Origin: RUG11237 sp050874665
GTDB taxonomy: Bacteria > Bacillota > Clostridia > Lachnospirales > Lachnospiraceae
Direction: 5' to 3'
Length of the DNA: 64,000 bases
Assembly: GCA_050874665.1 (NCBI GenBank)
Contig: JBNMLC010000005.1
Span: 87,463 to 151,462 of the forward strand
The notes under the pieces were generated by a model. The model made no database searches, was not told where the DNA came from, and saw only the letters and a program-made list of their open reading frames with translations. Positions 8,516-17,184 of this stretch are shown in pieces; positions within the stretch are counted from its first letter, which is position 1, and every line of letters begins with the position of its first letter. Both the position numbers and the translations under genes were made by a program.

Positions 8516-8577
8516 GTTAAATCCTCCATTATATAAACGAATGTTTTTCTTTCATTTTCAGTTTCAAACGCTACATA

Positions 8578-8606
8578 AGTATAGCAAAAATCAGTTTTCA
8601 ATTCAA
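8578..8606 (-). promoter_or_regulatory. Promoter of the radical SAM / RNase G operon
   Basis: Minus strand TTGAAT (8601-8606), 17-base spacer, TATACT (8578-8583). It sits about 60 nt before the GTG start and is divergent from the pilT promoter. Confidence 0.7.
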
Positions 8607-8654
8607 GTTTTTTGCTTGTCATGCATAAGACATCTGAATATGCAACATCTCCCC

Positions 8655-8683
8655 TTGCAAATCTCTCATTTTTTCAGTATAAT
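8655..8683 (+). promoter_or_regulatory. Promoter of pilT
   Basis: TTGCAA (8655-8660), 17-base spacer, TATAAT (8678-8683) on the plus strand. It gives a leader of about 45 nt before the ATG at 8734. Confidence 0.75.
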
Positions 8684-8733
8684 TTATATTATATATGTAC
8701 AACTTCAACAAAATAAATAAGGGAGAAAAAAAA

Positions 8734-9792
8734 ATGGATTTTACAATTGAAGATTTATTAACCACAGCAAAAGAAAACCGTGCATCTGATTTACATATTT
8801 CTGTTGGCATTCCACCCAAAATGCGTATTCATGGCGAATTACAGACAATGCCTTATCCTCGTCTTAACGCCGAAGACACTGTTTCATTATTAAAACCGAT
8901 TCTTGATGTCCGTACGCAAAAAATCTTAGATGAAAAGGGTGAAGTCGATTTTTCTCATGCTATTGAAAGTGTAGGTCGATTCCGTGTAAACATCTTTAAA
9001 CAAAAAGAAACCTTAGCAGCCGTAATGCGTATCATCACTACCGATATTCCGGATGCTCAAAAGCTTGGAGTTCCTAAAGCAGTCATTGAACTCACGAAAC
9101 GAAAAAGAGGTCTGGTTCTTGTAACAGGTCCTACAGGAAGCGGTAAATCAACTACTCTCGCTTCTTTAATTGACATTATTAATTCGAACAATACTTCTCA
9201 CATTGTAACACTAGAAGACCCAATCGAATACCTGCACACGCATAAATCCTGTGTTGTAAACCAAAGGGAAATCGGACTCGATACACAGTCTTACGGAAAC
9301 GCACTTCGTGCTGTACTTCGTGAAGACCCTGATGTTATCCTGGTAGGTGAAATGCGTGATTTGGATACAATCTCTACTGCTATTACAGCCGCAGAAACAG
9401 GTCACTTGGTTTTCTCCACATTACATACCATCGGAGCAAGTGCAACCATTGACCGTATCATAGATGTATTCCCGCCTCACCAGCAGCAGCAGATTCGTAC
9501 TCAGCTCGGTTTCGTATTAGAAGCTGTAGTTTCACAGCAGCTAATTCCAACTTCTGATGGACAAGGTCGCGTTGCTGCATTTGAAGTTATGCTTGGTACA
9601 CCTGCTATTAAGAGTCTGATTCGTGAATGTAAAAACCATCAGATTGATTCTATCGTACAGGTAAATAAGAAAATCGGGATGCAGACTATGGATGATGCTA
9701 TCTATGATTTATTCTTAAGAGAACGTATTAATTCGACAGAAGCCTTAGAATTTGCAGTAGACCCTATTGCAATGGAAAAGAAGTTATTTTAA
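8734..9792 (+). CDS. pilT: Type IV pilus retraction ATPase PilT
   Basis: 352 aa from the ATG at 8734 (GGGAG nine bases upstream); the open frame reaches back to 8695 but lacks a site there. Features of secretion ATPases of the PilT type: N-terminal ASDLHISVG, Walker A GPTGSGKST, Walker B ILVGEMRD, a His-box region (TGHLVFSTLHT) and a C-terminal AIKSLIRECKNHQI close to the AIRNLIRE motif specific to retraction ATPases. It stands alone here, with no pilus genes beside it, so pilin and assembly genes must lie elsewhere. Confidence 0.92.
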   Translation: MDFTIEDLLTTAKENRASDLHISVGIPPKMRIHGELQTMPYPRLNAEDTVSLLKPILDVRTQKILDEKGEVDFSHAIESVGRFRVNIFKQKETLAAVMRIITTDIPDAQKLGVPKAVIELTKRKRGLVLVTGPTGSGKSTTLASLIDIINSNNTSHIVTLEDPIEYLHTHKSCVVNQREIGLDTQSYGNALRAVLREDPDVILVGEMRDLDTISTAITAAETGHLVFSTLHTIGASATIDRIIDVFPPHQQQQIRTQLGFVLEAVVSQQLIPTSDGQGRVAAFEVMLGTPAIKSLIRECKNHQIDSIVQVNKKIGMQTMDDAIYDLFLRERINSTEALEFAVDPIAMEKKLF

Positions 9793-9817
9793 TCACAAAA
9801 ACATTTTTTCGTGAAAC

Positions 9818-9857
9818 AAAAGAGCAAGATATGTCAAACACATACCCTGCTCTTTTT
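9818..9857. terminator. Bidirectional terminator between pilT and the Fn3/SH3 gene
   Basis: AAAAGAGCA (9818-9826) pairs with TGCTCTTTT (9848-9856), followed by T on the plus strand and preceded by A, so it can end transcription of both convergent genes. Confidence 0.85.
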
Positions 9858-9882
9858 CATTCCGCATTTTCTAAGTTCATAA

Positions 9883-10473
9883 TTAGCCTACTAAATCGCT
9901 TCTCACATATCCTCTATATTTTTTGCCGTTAATTTTTACTTGAATCCGATACCATTTGAAGCCTGTCTTATCCTGCGTTTCACATAACACCGTTACTTTC
10001 GTTCCTTTGCTAATTCCAAATAATCTTTTGTATGTAGTACCGGCATACTTTCTCACATTCGTATTGTACTTCGCCGTCACCTTTTTCGTAAACACCGGTT
10101 TGGTATTTGCTCTTAAAATTCCTGAAAACTTACCGCAAACCGTACCGTATGCTGTTGATTTGTAAGCTCTTACTTTATAAAAGTATTCCGTTCCAGCAGT
10201 TACCGTTGTATTCATAAATGCAACGGAGGAAACATTTTTTAACAGCTTATACTTTCCATTTCTTGCATTAGCACGATAAAGCTGATAACCGGAGGCACCA
10301 CTGACTGGTGACCAGGTAAGATTAATACTTTTCGTAGTGCAAGTACCTGCCTTTAAATTTCGTACTTTTTCCAGACCGTTCTGATATGTAGCTGCTGATA
10401 CCTGTTGCACCGGCAACATAGTAATTACTAATGTCAGCATCATAAGAGCTACCAAAATTTTGTTCTTTTTCAT
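9883..10473 (-). CDS. Small secreted protein with Fn3 and SH3-like domains
   Basis: 196 aa from the ATG at 10473, which has GGGGAG nine bases upstream. A signal peptide is clear: MKKNK, a hydrophobic stretch, and likely cleavage after VQQVSAA near residue 28. One fibronectin type III domain follows (about 35-115: INLTWSPVSGASGYQLYRA), then a bacterial SH3-like domain (about 125-195: YNTNVRKYAGTTY...VTVLCETQDKTGFKWYRIQV). SH3_3 domains often bind the cell wall. Monocistronic, with its own promoter and terminator. No catalytic motif is seen; a wall-binding accessory role is a guess. Confidence 0.75.
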   Translation of the reverse strand: MKKNKILVALMMLTLVITMLPVQQVSAATYQNGLEKVRNLKAGTCTTKSINLTWSPVSGASGYQLYRANARNGKYKLLKNVSSVAFMNTTVTAGTEYFYKVRAYKSTAYGTVCGKFSGILRANTKPVFTKKVTAKYNTNVRKYAGTTYKRLFGISKGTKVTVLCETQDKTGFKWYRIQVKINGKKYRGYVRSDLVG

Positions 10474-10505
10474 ATCTGACTTCTCCCCTTTCTTTTTCGT
10501 TATAT

Positions 10506-10535
10506 AGTGTAACACTCTCTTTATAACTGTGTCAA
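10506..10535 (-). promoter_or_regulatory. Promoter of the Fn3/SH3 protein gene
   Basis: Minus strand TTGACA (10530-10535), 18-base spacer, TACACT (10506-10511), about 35 nt before the chosen start codon. Confidence 0.75.
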
Positions 10536-10590
10536 TATTGCAAGAAAATTTAAGAATTCCTTAAAGCTTTTCCTGACTACTTCTTCATAA

Positions 10591-12207
10591 TTACATTATG
10601 TCAGCTACGTCCTCTGGCAATATTTCACTGAGTTCCTCTATCGTCGGCTCCGGTATCACAATAATGCGATTTGCCTGGTTTGTCACAATACGTTCAAATA
10701 CATTACGTATCCCTCTGGCATTGCCAAAATCGTTTCTTTTTTCTTTTGTCATCCCTGTTAACATTTTCTTTAACTCATCCATAGCTTCCTGCCGAAATAC
10801 CATTGCCGACTTCTCAGCCATCTTGATAAGAATTTCTAATAATTCTTCGTTAGAATAGTCCTGAAATTCAATAAATTTGTTAAAACGGGAAATCAACCCT
10901 GTATTTGATTTTAAAAAGGTCTTCATCTCATCTTTATACCCTGCTACAATCACCACAAGATCTTTACGATTGTCTTCCATAAGCTTCACTAGTGTATCAA
11001 TTGCTTCCCCACCAAAATCGTTTGCAACATCTCTTGAAATAAGAGAATATGCTTCATCGATAAACAAAACTCCACCTTTCGCCTTTTCTACCACCTCTGT
11101 CACTTTAATGGCAGTCTGACCAATGTAACCTGCAACCAGTCCTGCACGGTCTGTTTCTATAAAGGTTCCCTTTGACAATATCCCCAATTCTTTATAAATG
11201 CCTGCCACAATACGCGCCACAGTGGTTTTGCCTGTTCCTGGATTGCCTGTAAATACCATATGATATGACATATCCATTTGAGGCATATTATGTTCCTGAC
11301 GCATTTTTCGAACCTTAATCAGATTGACCAAAGATTGCATTTCCGTCTTAACATTGTCAAGTCCTACTAATTCATTCAATTCTTTTATCAGTTTATCCAA
11401 TGCAGCCTTACGTTTTGCCTGTTTGACAGCTTCCATTTCTTCCTTTGCCTTTTGAGCTTCTTTTGCAATCTCCTCCTCCGTCAAAGAATAAGGTTTCACA
11501 ATAGGAGGAGATACCTGTTCCTGTCTTGTTTCTTCAAGAACCTCCGGTATCCTGTCAGGCATCGTATCCTGTTTTTTTATTTTCTTTATCTGCACCCGCT
11601 TTAACTGGGCTTTTTCATCAAACACTGCCCCTGTCTTAAAATCTTCACTGCAAATTTTTCGAAATACAAACTTTTCATCTATTGTCATCAGATATTGTAA
11701 ATCCTCTGAAATAAAAGGATGCACCTGTTTAAAATAAGAACGGATATAGCTGACTGCTGCTGTTCCCTTTTCCTGATTCAAATATGCCATTGCAAGAAAT
11801 ATATTTAACAGAGTATCCGTAAACATATGAGCAAGGTAGGTATCCTTTCTGCTGTCCCGCAAAGAACACAACTGCAACAGAATAGGCGGAGAAGCAATCA
11901 GCTTCTCCGCATGAGCAATGATTTCCTCCGGTATCGGACCATTTCCCGGTAATTCCAGCATATTCTTATCCGGTATTGCCAACAAAAAATGCCTTTCCTC
12001 TTCCGTAAAACGATTATTATATACCGGATAAAGAAGAAGAAACGCCTGAATATACAAATCCAACGCTTCACTCATTGTATATTTCAACAATTTCTCCGGT
12101 TCTTGCCAGTAACCCTCCATCTCTAACAGTTTGCAATGATATAATATGGTATGATAATTTTCTTTCGCAATTGTAAATAACTCCTCGTTTGAGTATGCTT
12201 GTACCAT
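10591..12207 (-). CDS. CbxX/CfqX-type AAA+ ATPase, SpoVK-like
   Basis: 538 aa. The C-terminal half is a CbxX/SpoVK AAA+ module: VGLDNVKTEM (281-290), Walker A GNPGTGKTT (321-329), Walker B VLFIDEAYS (380-388), sensor region FNKFIEFQDYS, and the GNARGIRNVFE segment. B. subtilis SpoVK (about 320 aa) has only this module. The first 220 residues are an unassigned helical region, followed by a charged K/E-rich linker (245-280). ATG with AGGAAA upstream. The partner or substrate is unknown; a sporulation role is inferred from family only. Confidence 0.8.
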   Translation of the reverse strand: MVQAYSNEELFTIAKENYHTILYHCKLLEMEGYWQEPEKLLKYTMSEALDLYIQAFLLLYPVYNNRFTEEERHFLLAIPDKNMLELPGNGPIPEEIIAHAEKLIASPPILLQLCSLRDSRKDTYLAHMFTDTLLNIFLAMAYLNQEKGTAAVSYIRSYFKQVHPFISEDLQYLMTIDEKFVFRKICSEDFKTGAVFDEKAQLKRVQIKKIKKQDTMPDRIPEVLEETRQEQVSPPIVKPYSLTEEEIAKEAQKAKEEMEAVKQAKRKAALDKLIKELNELVGLDNVKTEMQSLVNLIKVRKMRQEHNMPQMDMSYHMVFTGNPGTGKTTVARIVAGIYKELGILSKGTFIETDRAGLVAGYIGQTAIKVTEVVEKAKGGVLFIDEAYSLISRDVANDFGGEAIDTLVKLMEDNRKDLVVIVAGYKDEMKTFLKSNTGLISRFNKFIEFQDYSNEELLEILIKMAEKSAMVFRQEAMDELKKMLTGMTKEKRNDFGNARGIRNVFERIVTNQANRIIVIPEPTIEELSEILPEDVADIM

Positions 12208-12255
12208 TCTGATTTCCTTTCCCTGTCAAAATCCATTTATATTCCCAATGCCTTT

Positions 12256-12264
12256 ATCATACCA
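12256..12264 (-). promoter_or_regulatory. Possible extended -10 promoter of the AAA+ ATPase gene
   Basis: Minus strand TGG-TATGAT fits an extended -10 (TGN before the hexamer). No good -35 is visible. It lies about 50 nt upstream of the ATG. Confidence 0.45.
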
Positions 12265-12329
12265 TATTTTTCTAAAAAATCATATCCTAATTTTACTGCA
12301 ACCCGACTCTTTCATTATTTGCAAAATAT

Positions 12330-14384
12330 TTAAAGACTTAATGAGGTTAAATCCTGTTCCATAAAACTTGTCAGCTTTTTTTTCAATTCAGTATATTCCT
12401 CTGTATCAGGTATGCCTTCTTCCCCTAATTCATTTGCCGCATCGGAAGCCGCCTGCAAAATAGCTGCATCTGTAAAGATATCTCCAATCTTAAATTCAAG
12501 AATACCACTTTGGCGAAATCCAAACAAATCTCCCGGACCTCGAAGTTTTAAATCCTCAGAAGAAATATAAAAACCATCATTTGATTTATTTAATATTTCT
12601 AAACGTTTTTTTGTTTCTTTTTTGTCACTTCCGCTGACAAATATACAATAAGACTGTGCTGCACCTCTTCCGACACGCCCCCTCAACTGGTGAAGCTGCG
12701 CAAGACCAAATTTCTCCGCATTTTCCACCATCATGACGGTAGCATTTGGCACATTCACCCCTACCTCTACTACTGTCGTTGAAACTAAGACCTGAATTTC
12801 ATTTGCCGCAAATCGCTCCATAATATCATTTTTGGCACCAGCTTTCATCTTTCCATGCAGACATTCCGTCTTAATATCTTCTGGAAGCTTAGAACGCAAT
12901 CTTTTTTCATAATCAACTACATTTTCCGCTTCTACATTCTCACTTTCTTCTACCATCGGACAAATCACATATGCCTGATGCCCCTTATGAACCTCATCCG
13001 CAATAAACTGATATGCTTTTTCACGATAAGAAGTATTCACTACACAATTTTTAATTGGGATACGATTAGAAGGTAATTCATCAATCACAGAAATATCAAG
13101 ATCGCCGTAAATTATAATAGCTAATGTTCTCGGTATTGGTGTAGCACTCATAACCAGCACATGTGGGCAGGTTCCTTTTTCCATTAACATTTCACGCTGC
13201 CTCACACCAAAACGATGCTGTTCATCCGTAATGACTAATGCAAGATTATCATAAGCAACACTTTCCTGAAATAAGGTATGCGTTCCAATTACAATGTCCG
13301 CCATTCCCATTTCTATCCGTTCTCTTACCATACGCTTTTGTTTTACAGTCATGGAGCCTGTCAGCAACACAGGATGAATATCTAGCTGATATTCATCCTT
13401 TAATTGCATAAAATACTCATAATGCTGACGTGCCAACACTTCTGTCGGAGCCATCATTGCCCCCTGATACCCATTTTCTGCTGCAAAACAAAGTGCTAAT
13501 GCCGCCACAATTGTTTTACCAGAACCGACATCTCCCTGAATCAGCCTACTCATAACATAATCTGAATTCATGTCACTTTTCACATCATTCCATGCTTTTA
13601 ACTGTGCATTTGTCAGGCGAAATGGCAATGTTTCTAATAATGTCTGCGTCATCGTATCTTTCGGAAACGTAAAATTATTTTCTATCTTCTCCGTACTTTG
13701 TTTTAAATTACGAAGGGATACAATAAAAAGAAAAAATTCATCAAACACCAAACGTTTCCTGGCAAAAATCAAATCTTCCATTTTATTTGGAAAATGAATC
13801 GTAGAAACTGCATAATTATATTCTGCCAATTCGTTTTTTTTCCGAATACATAACGGAAGAAATTCCCTTTCCAGCACACCGGAATCAATTACCTGGCGAA
13901 CAGCTTTTCCTATCGCATTGCTGGTAAGTCCCTTAGTAAGTGAGTATATTGGAAGCAACTGCCCTTGCCTTTTTTCGTATTCCCCCTCAAAAAAAACTTC
14001 CGGCTGCTCCATTGTCAGCCGGCCGTTCTTAATAAAAGGTATTCCACGAATAATAATATTTTCCCCGGTACGAATTTTTGCCTTCAGATATGGCATATTA
14101 AACCATGTAAGAAAAATAGATGTTTCACTGTCTCCTGCTACCACATTAAGTATTTGCAGATTCCGTATTCTTTTTACTCCATCTATTCGCTTCACAGTCA
14201 CCCGCAAAGAATTAACTGTATCATTCTTTGCAAAACGTATTCCTACCGGTGCAGCATATTCTTCATAATCTCTTGGATAGTAGTGGATCAAATCCTCTAA
14301 CGTATATATGTTTAATTTATGAAACAACACTGCAGTCTTTTCACCAATTCCCTTTAATGTTGTAATACTGTCATTTATATTCAT
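12330..14384 (-). CDS. recG: ATP-dependent DNA helicase RecG
   Basis: 684 aa, full length. It begins with a wedge/OB domain, followed by two helicase domains. Motifs: QGDVGSGKT (Walker A), DEQHRFGVRQR (DEQH box), MSATPIPRT (motif III), EVGVNVPNA and QLHQLRGRVGRG (motif VI), all typical of RecG. It remodels stalled forks and branched DNA. It starts 8 nt after the fakA stop with only a weak ribosome binding site, so coupling to fakA is likely. The asp23-fakA-recG order is conserved in Firmicutes. Confidence 0.96.
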   Translation of the reverse strand: MNINDSITTLKGIGEKTAVLFHKLNIYTLEDLIHYYPRDYEEYAAPVGIRFAKNDTVNSLRVTVKRIDGVKRIRNLQILNVVAGDSETSIFLTWFNMPYLKAKIRTGENIIIRGIPFIKNGRLTMEQPEVFFEGEYEKRQGQLLPIYSLTKGLTSNAIGKAVRQVIDSGVLEREFLPLCIRKKNELAEYNYAVSTIHFPNKMEDLIFARKRLVFDEFFLFIVSLRNLKQSTEKIENNFTFPKDTMTQTLLETLPFRLTNAQLKAWNDVKSDMNSDYVMSRLIQGDVGSGKTIVAALALCFAAENGYQGAMMAPTEVLARQHYEYFMQLKDEYQLDIHPVLLTGSMTVKQKRMVRERIEMGMADIVIGTHTLFQESVAYDNLALVITDEQHRFGVRQREMLMEKGTCPHVLVMSATPIPRTLAIIIYGDLDISVIDELPSNRIPIKNCVVNTSYREKAYQFIADEVHKGHQAYVICPMVEESENVEAENVVDYEKRLRSKLPEDIKTECLHGKMKAGAKNDIMERFAANEIQVLVSTTVVEVGVNVPNATVMMVENAEKFGLAQLHQLRGRVGRGAAQSYCIFVSGSDKKETKKRLEILNKSNDGFYISSEDLKLRGPGDLFGFRQSGILEFKIGDIFTDAAILQAASDAANELGEEGIPDTEEYTELKKKLTSFMEQDLTSLSL

Positions 14385-14391
14385 ATCTATA

Positions 14392-16056
14392 TTATTCCAC
14401 TGAAATCACATAGTAATAAATTGGTTGACCACCCATTTGCAGCTCTACTTCTAAATCAGGATATGTTTCTTCTACAAAAGATACGATTTCTTCTGCCTGT
14501 TCATTTGTAGCCTCAGCACCATAATAAATGCTTAACAGTTCAGATTCATCATCCACCAGCTTACGAATCAAATCCTTCGTAGTTTCCTGCAAATCTTTTC
14601 CTACAGAAAGAATGGACTTGTCGCCAATTCCCATAATATCTCCCTGTTTAATCTCCTGTCCGTCAATACTGGTTTCACGTACAGCATATGTCACTTGACC
14701 GGTCTTTACGTGTTCCATTTCTTGTACCATTGTATCATAATTTTCATCAACCGACTTCTCCGGCACATAATTAATAATCGCCGTAATTCCCTGTGGAACT
14801 GTCTTAGTTGGCAATACAATAATATCTTTATCTTCTACCAGATAGGTTGCCTGCTCTGCAGCCAAAATAATATTTTTATTGTTTGGCAAAATGAAAATAT
14901 GTTCTGCATTCACCTGATCTATAGCATTCAGCATATCCTCTGTGCTCGGGTTCATGGTCTGACCGCCTTCAATTACATAATCAACTCCCAGACTAGAGAA
15001 GATATCCTTGATTCCTTCGCCAATAGATACTGCAATAAATCCAACTTCTTTTCGTGGTTGTGCATTTTCTGCCTCTTTCGCAGCTTCCTCTGCGGCAATT
15101 TTTTCTGCGTCTTTAATTAATTTTTCCTGATGCTCTAAACGCATATTGTCAATTTTCATATTGCTTAAAGAGCCATATGTCAAGGCCTTTTGAATAGCAA
15201 GCCCCGGATCATTCGTGTGAACATGCACTTTTACAATGTCATCATCGGACACAGCAACAATCGAATCTCCAATAGAAGATAAATATGCCTTAAATGCTTT
15301 TTCATCTTCTATGGTATATTCTTTTTCCAACATAATAATAAATTCTGTGCAATATCCAAATTTAATATCTGCAGCCTCTCCCGCATTTGTGGTTGTAACT
15401 TTTGGTGCCGGTGAGCCCTTAATTGTTAAGTCCAGTTCTTTTCCGAGGAAAGCATCATAAGCTCCTTTTACCACTTGCATAAGTCCCTGGCCGCCGGAAT
15501 CTACAACACCCGCTTCTTTTAAGACCGGAAGCATCTCTGGCGTCTGGCTTAAAACATAATCGCCATGATTGATTACTTCTTCCAAAAATTCTTCCAGCTC
15601 ATCTGTGCGTTCTGCCATTTCCACTGCCTTATCAGCCAAACCCTTTGCCACCGTCAGAATAGTACCTTCCTTCGGCTTCATAACAGCTTTATATGCGGTT
15701 TCTACAGCTTTTTCCATAGACATTGCAAGTACATCTACATCAATACTTTCATATTCTTTCAAACCTTTTGTAAGTCCACGTAAAAGCTGCGAAAGAATAA
15801 CACCGGAGTTTCCACGCGCTCCGCGCAAAGAACCAGATGAAATTGCCTTTGCCAGTTCCTCAATCGTTGGATTTTCCAAAGCAGACACTTCTTTGGCTGC
15901 TGACATAATTGTCATCGTCATATTTGTTCCCGTATCACCATCCGGTACCGGAAATACATTTAATTCATTAATCCATTCTTTTTTTGCCTCCAGGTTCTTA
16001 GCTCCTGCCAAAAACATTTTAGAAAGCAATTTGGCATCTATCTGTTTCATGGTCAC
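14392..16056 (-). CDS. fakA: Fatty acid kinase FakA / DAK2-domain protein YloV
   Basis: About 554 aa. The N-terminal DAK2 domain contains the nucleotide and metal motif NVFPVPDGDTGTNM and GSLRGARGNSGVILSQLLRG; the C-terminal half matches the DegV-interacting part of FakA. In staphylococci FakA phosphorylates fatty acids carried by FakB proteins. No fakB (degV) gene is in this window. Three starts are possible within 18 nt of AGGAGG: TTG 16059, GTG 16056 and ATG 16050. GTG has the best spacing and is used here, but the ATG gives the conserved MKQIDAK start. Confidence 0.88.
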   Translation of the reverse strand: MTMKQIDAKLLSKMFLAGAKNLEAKKEWINELNVFPVPDGDTGTNMTMTIMSAAKEVSALENPTIEELAKAISSGSLRGARGNSGVILSQLLRGLTKGLKEYESIDVDVLAMSMEKAVETAYKAVMKPKEGTILTVAKGLADKAVEMAERTDELEEFLEEVINHGDYVLSQTPEMLPVLKEAGVVDSGGQGLMQVVKGAYDAFLGKELDLTIKGSPAPKVTTTNAGEAADIKFGYCTEFIIMLEKEYTIEDEKAFKAYLSSIGDSIVAVSDDDIVKVHVHTNDPGLAIQKALTYGSLSNMKIDNMRLEHQEKLIKDAEKIAAEEAAKEAENAQPRKEVGFIAVSIGEGIKDIFSSLGVDYVIEGGQTMNPSTEDMLNAIDQVNAEHIFILPNNKNIILAAEQATYLVEDKDIIVLPTKTVPQGITAIINYVPEKSVDENYDTMVQEMEHVKTGQVTYAVRETSIDGQEIKQGDIMGIGDKSILSVGKDLQETTKDLIRKLVDDESELLSIYYGAEATNEQAEEIVSFVEETYPDLEVELQMGGQPIYYYVISVE

Positions 16057-16069
16057 CAATATATCCTCC

Positions 16070-16426
16070 TTAATCTATAACTCGTACGCCTTCTACAAAG
16101 ATATTAATCTTTTCCAGCTCCATGCCGGTAAATTCTTCCACTTTATATTTTACATTACTTATCAAGTTGTCTGCTACGGCTGAAATGCTTACACCATAGG
16201 AAACGATTACATGAAAGTCAATTGTAATTTTATTTTCCTTCACGACAACACTAATTCCATGTGTCAGGGATTCTTTCTTCAAAAGCTTCACTAAACCGTC
16301 TTTTACATTCAAAGCTGCCATTCCAACAATTCCAAAACATTCTACGGCAACAGAGCCTGCGTACTTTGCAATCACTTCATTATCAACGAGAATCTCACCC
16401 ATACTTGTATTCATATGTCCCTTCAT
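16070..16426 (-). CDS. Asp23/Gls24 family protein (YloU-like)
   Basis: 118 aa, one Asp23 domain: GEILVDNEVIAKYAG at the start, then GIVGMAALNVKDGL, and VSYGVSISAVADNLISNVKY toward the end. AGGAGG precedes the ATG. Proteins of this family are envelope-stress linked or bind fatty acid enzymes; the exact role is not settled. It is the first gene before fakA and recG, divergent from rpmB, an arrangement conserved across Firmicutes that points to a shared lipid or envelope task with FakA. Confidence 0.88.
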   Translation of the reverse strand: MKGHMNTSMGEILVDNEVIAKYAGSVAVECFGIVGMAALNVKDGLVKLLKKESLTHGISVVVKENKITIDFHVIVSYGVSISAVADNLISNVKYKVEEFTGMELEKINIFVEGVRVID

Positions 16427-16448
16427 ACCAATACCTCCTGTTACTTAT

Positions 16449-16477
16449 ATTATAGAGCTAATGCCTTTTTCTTGATA
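16449..16477 (-). promoter_or_regulatory. Probable promoter of asp23-fakA-recG
   Basis: A perfect minus-strand TATAAT (16449-16454) lies 22 nt before the gene. The sequence 17 bases upstream (TATCAA, 16472-16477) is a poor -35, so this is a partial match only. Confidence 0.4.
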
Positions 16478-16578
16478 AATCAATGTATATAGTATAACCG
16501 TTTTTTACGGAAAAAGGAATACGAATTTTGCAATTTTTCTATTTTTTAAACATTTTTGAACATTTTTAATATTTTTCC

Positions 16579-16607
16579 TTGCATTCTTGTTCCGTTTCTG
16601 TTAAAAT
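16579..16607 (+). promoter_or_regulatory. Promoter of rpmB
   Basis: TTGCAT (16579-16584), 17-base spacer, TAAAAT (16602-16607), giving a leader of roughly 65 nt before the rpmB ATG. Confidence 0.65.
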
Positions 16608-16678
16608 ATGCATGTTGTGAGCTTATATCAGAGTGATTTTACTGGTAAATGGCAATTTATTCAAGGAGGTGTAAAGTC

Positions 16679-16864
16679 ATGGCTAAATGTGCAGTATGTC
16701 AGAAAGGTGCTCATTTTGGAAACAATGTGAGCCATTCTCATAGAAGATCAAATAGAATTTGGAACTCAAACGTAAAATCCGTTAAGGTTAAAGTAAACGG
16801 TGCATCAAAGAAAATGTACGTATGTACTTCTTGCTTACGTTCCGGAAAAGTTGAAAGAGCTTAA
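16679..16864 (+). CDS. rpmB: 50S ribosomal protein L28
   Basis: 61 aa from the ATG at 16679, preceded by AAGGAGGTGT. It matches L28: KCAVCQKGAHFGNNVSHSHR, NRIWNSNVKSVKV, and a second cysteine pair in CTSCLRSGKV. The two CxxC pairs mark the zinc-binding form of L28. An upstream extension of the frame to 16649 is not part of the protein. Transcribed alone, with its own promoter and a strong terminator. Confidence 0.97.
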   Translation: MAKCAVCQKGAHFGNNVSHSHRRSNRIWNSNVKSVKVKVNGASKKMYVCTSCLRSGKVERA

Positions 16865-16878
16865 TTCAAAATCTTAAG

Positions 16879-16917
16879 AAAGCCTGTATGATTATATAAT
16901 ATCGTACAGGCTTTTTT
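16879..16917 (+). terminator. Terminator of rpmB
   Basis: AAAGCCTGTA (16879-16888) pairs with TACAGGCTTT (16905-16914), followed by a T run to 16917. Perfect 10-bp stem. Confidence 0.92.
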
Positions 16918-16978
16918 CGTATATAGCTACGCTGCCCGATTGCATGTGAAATTGCATAGTAAATGCACATTTTGTTCC

Positions 16979-17116
16979 CTAACAGCAAAACAAATTATAT
17001 CCTAACAAAAGCAGCGATACCACAATAATAAAAAACAAAAAACAATTGGAAATAAACAATGTGATCACCATACCTACGGCGACAAAAAAGCAGGCAAATC
17101 CGGCTACCCTTCTCAT
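16979..17116 (-). CDS. Small 45-aa hydrophobic membrane protein
   Basis: An open frame of 45 codons and a TAG stop. It begins MRRVAGFACFFVAVGMVI and continues with a second hydrophobic stretch ending LLLLGYNLFCC. Two likely membrane helices (residues 5-22 and 25-41) are separated by a short SN turn, with positive charge at the N-terminus only. I recall similar short MRR...GYNLFC proteins in Lachnospiraceae, but this was not checked. It starts 14 nt after the T run of the gerW terminator and has only a weak ribosome binding site (GGTGTG). Together with short flanks it fills the 320-base stretch between rpmB and gerW. Confidence 0.6.
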   Translation of the reverse strand: MRRVAGFACFFVAVGMVITLFISNCFLFFIIVVSLLLLGYNLFCC

Positions 17117-17130
17117 TTTATCACACCAAC

Positions 17131-17170
17131 AAAAAAGCTTCTTATGCTAATATATGCATAAAAAGCTTTT
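17131..17170 (-). terminator. Terminator after the gerW-like gene
   Basis: On the minus strand AAAAGCTTTTTATGC pairs with GCATAAGAAGCTTTT (one G-U) around an eight-base loop, followed by TTTTTT. It ends the SEDS-PBP to GerW unit just before the small membrane ORF. Confidence 0.88.
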
Positions 17171-17184
17171 CTAACATATCTTTT

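Noticed and set aside
14695..15120. 141-codon plus-strand frame opposite fakA
   Set aside because: No start signal and fully inside a strongly conserved gene on the other strand.
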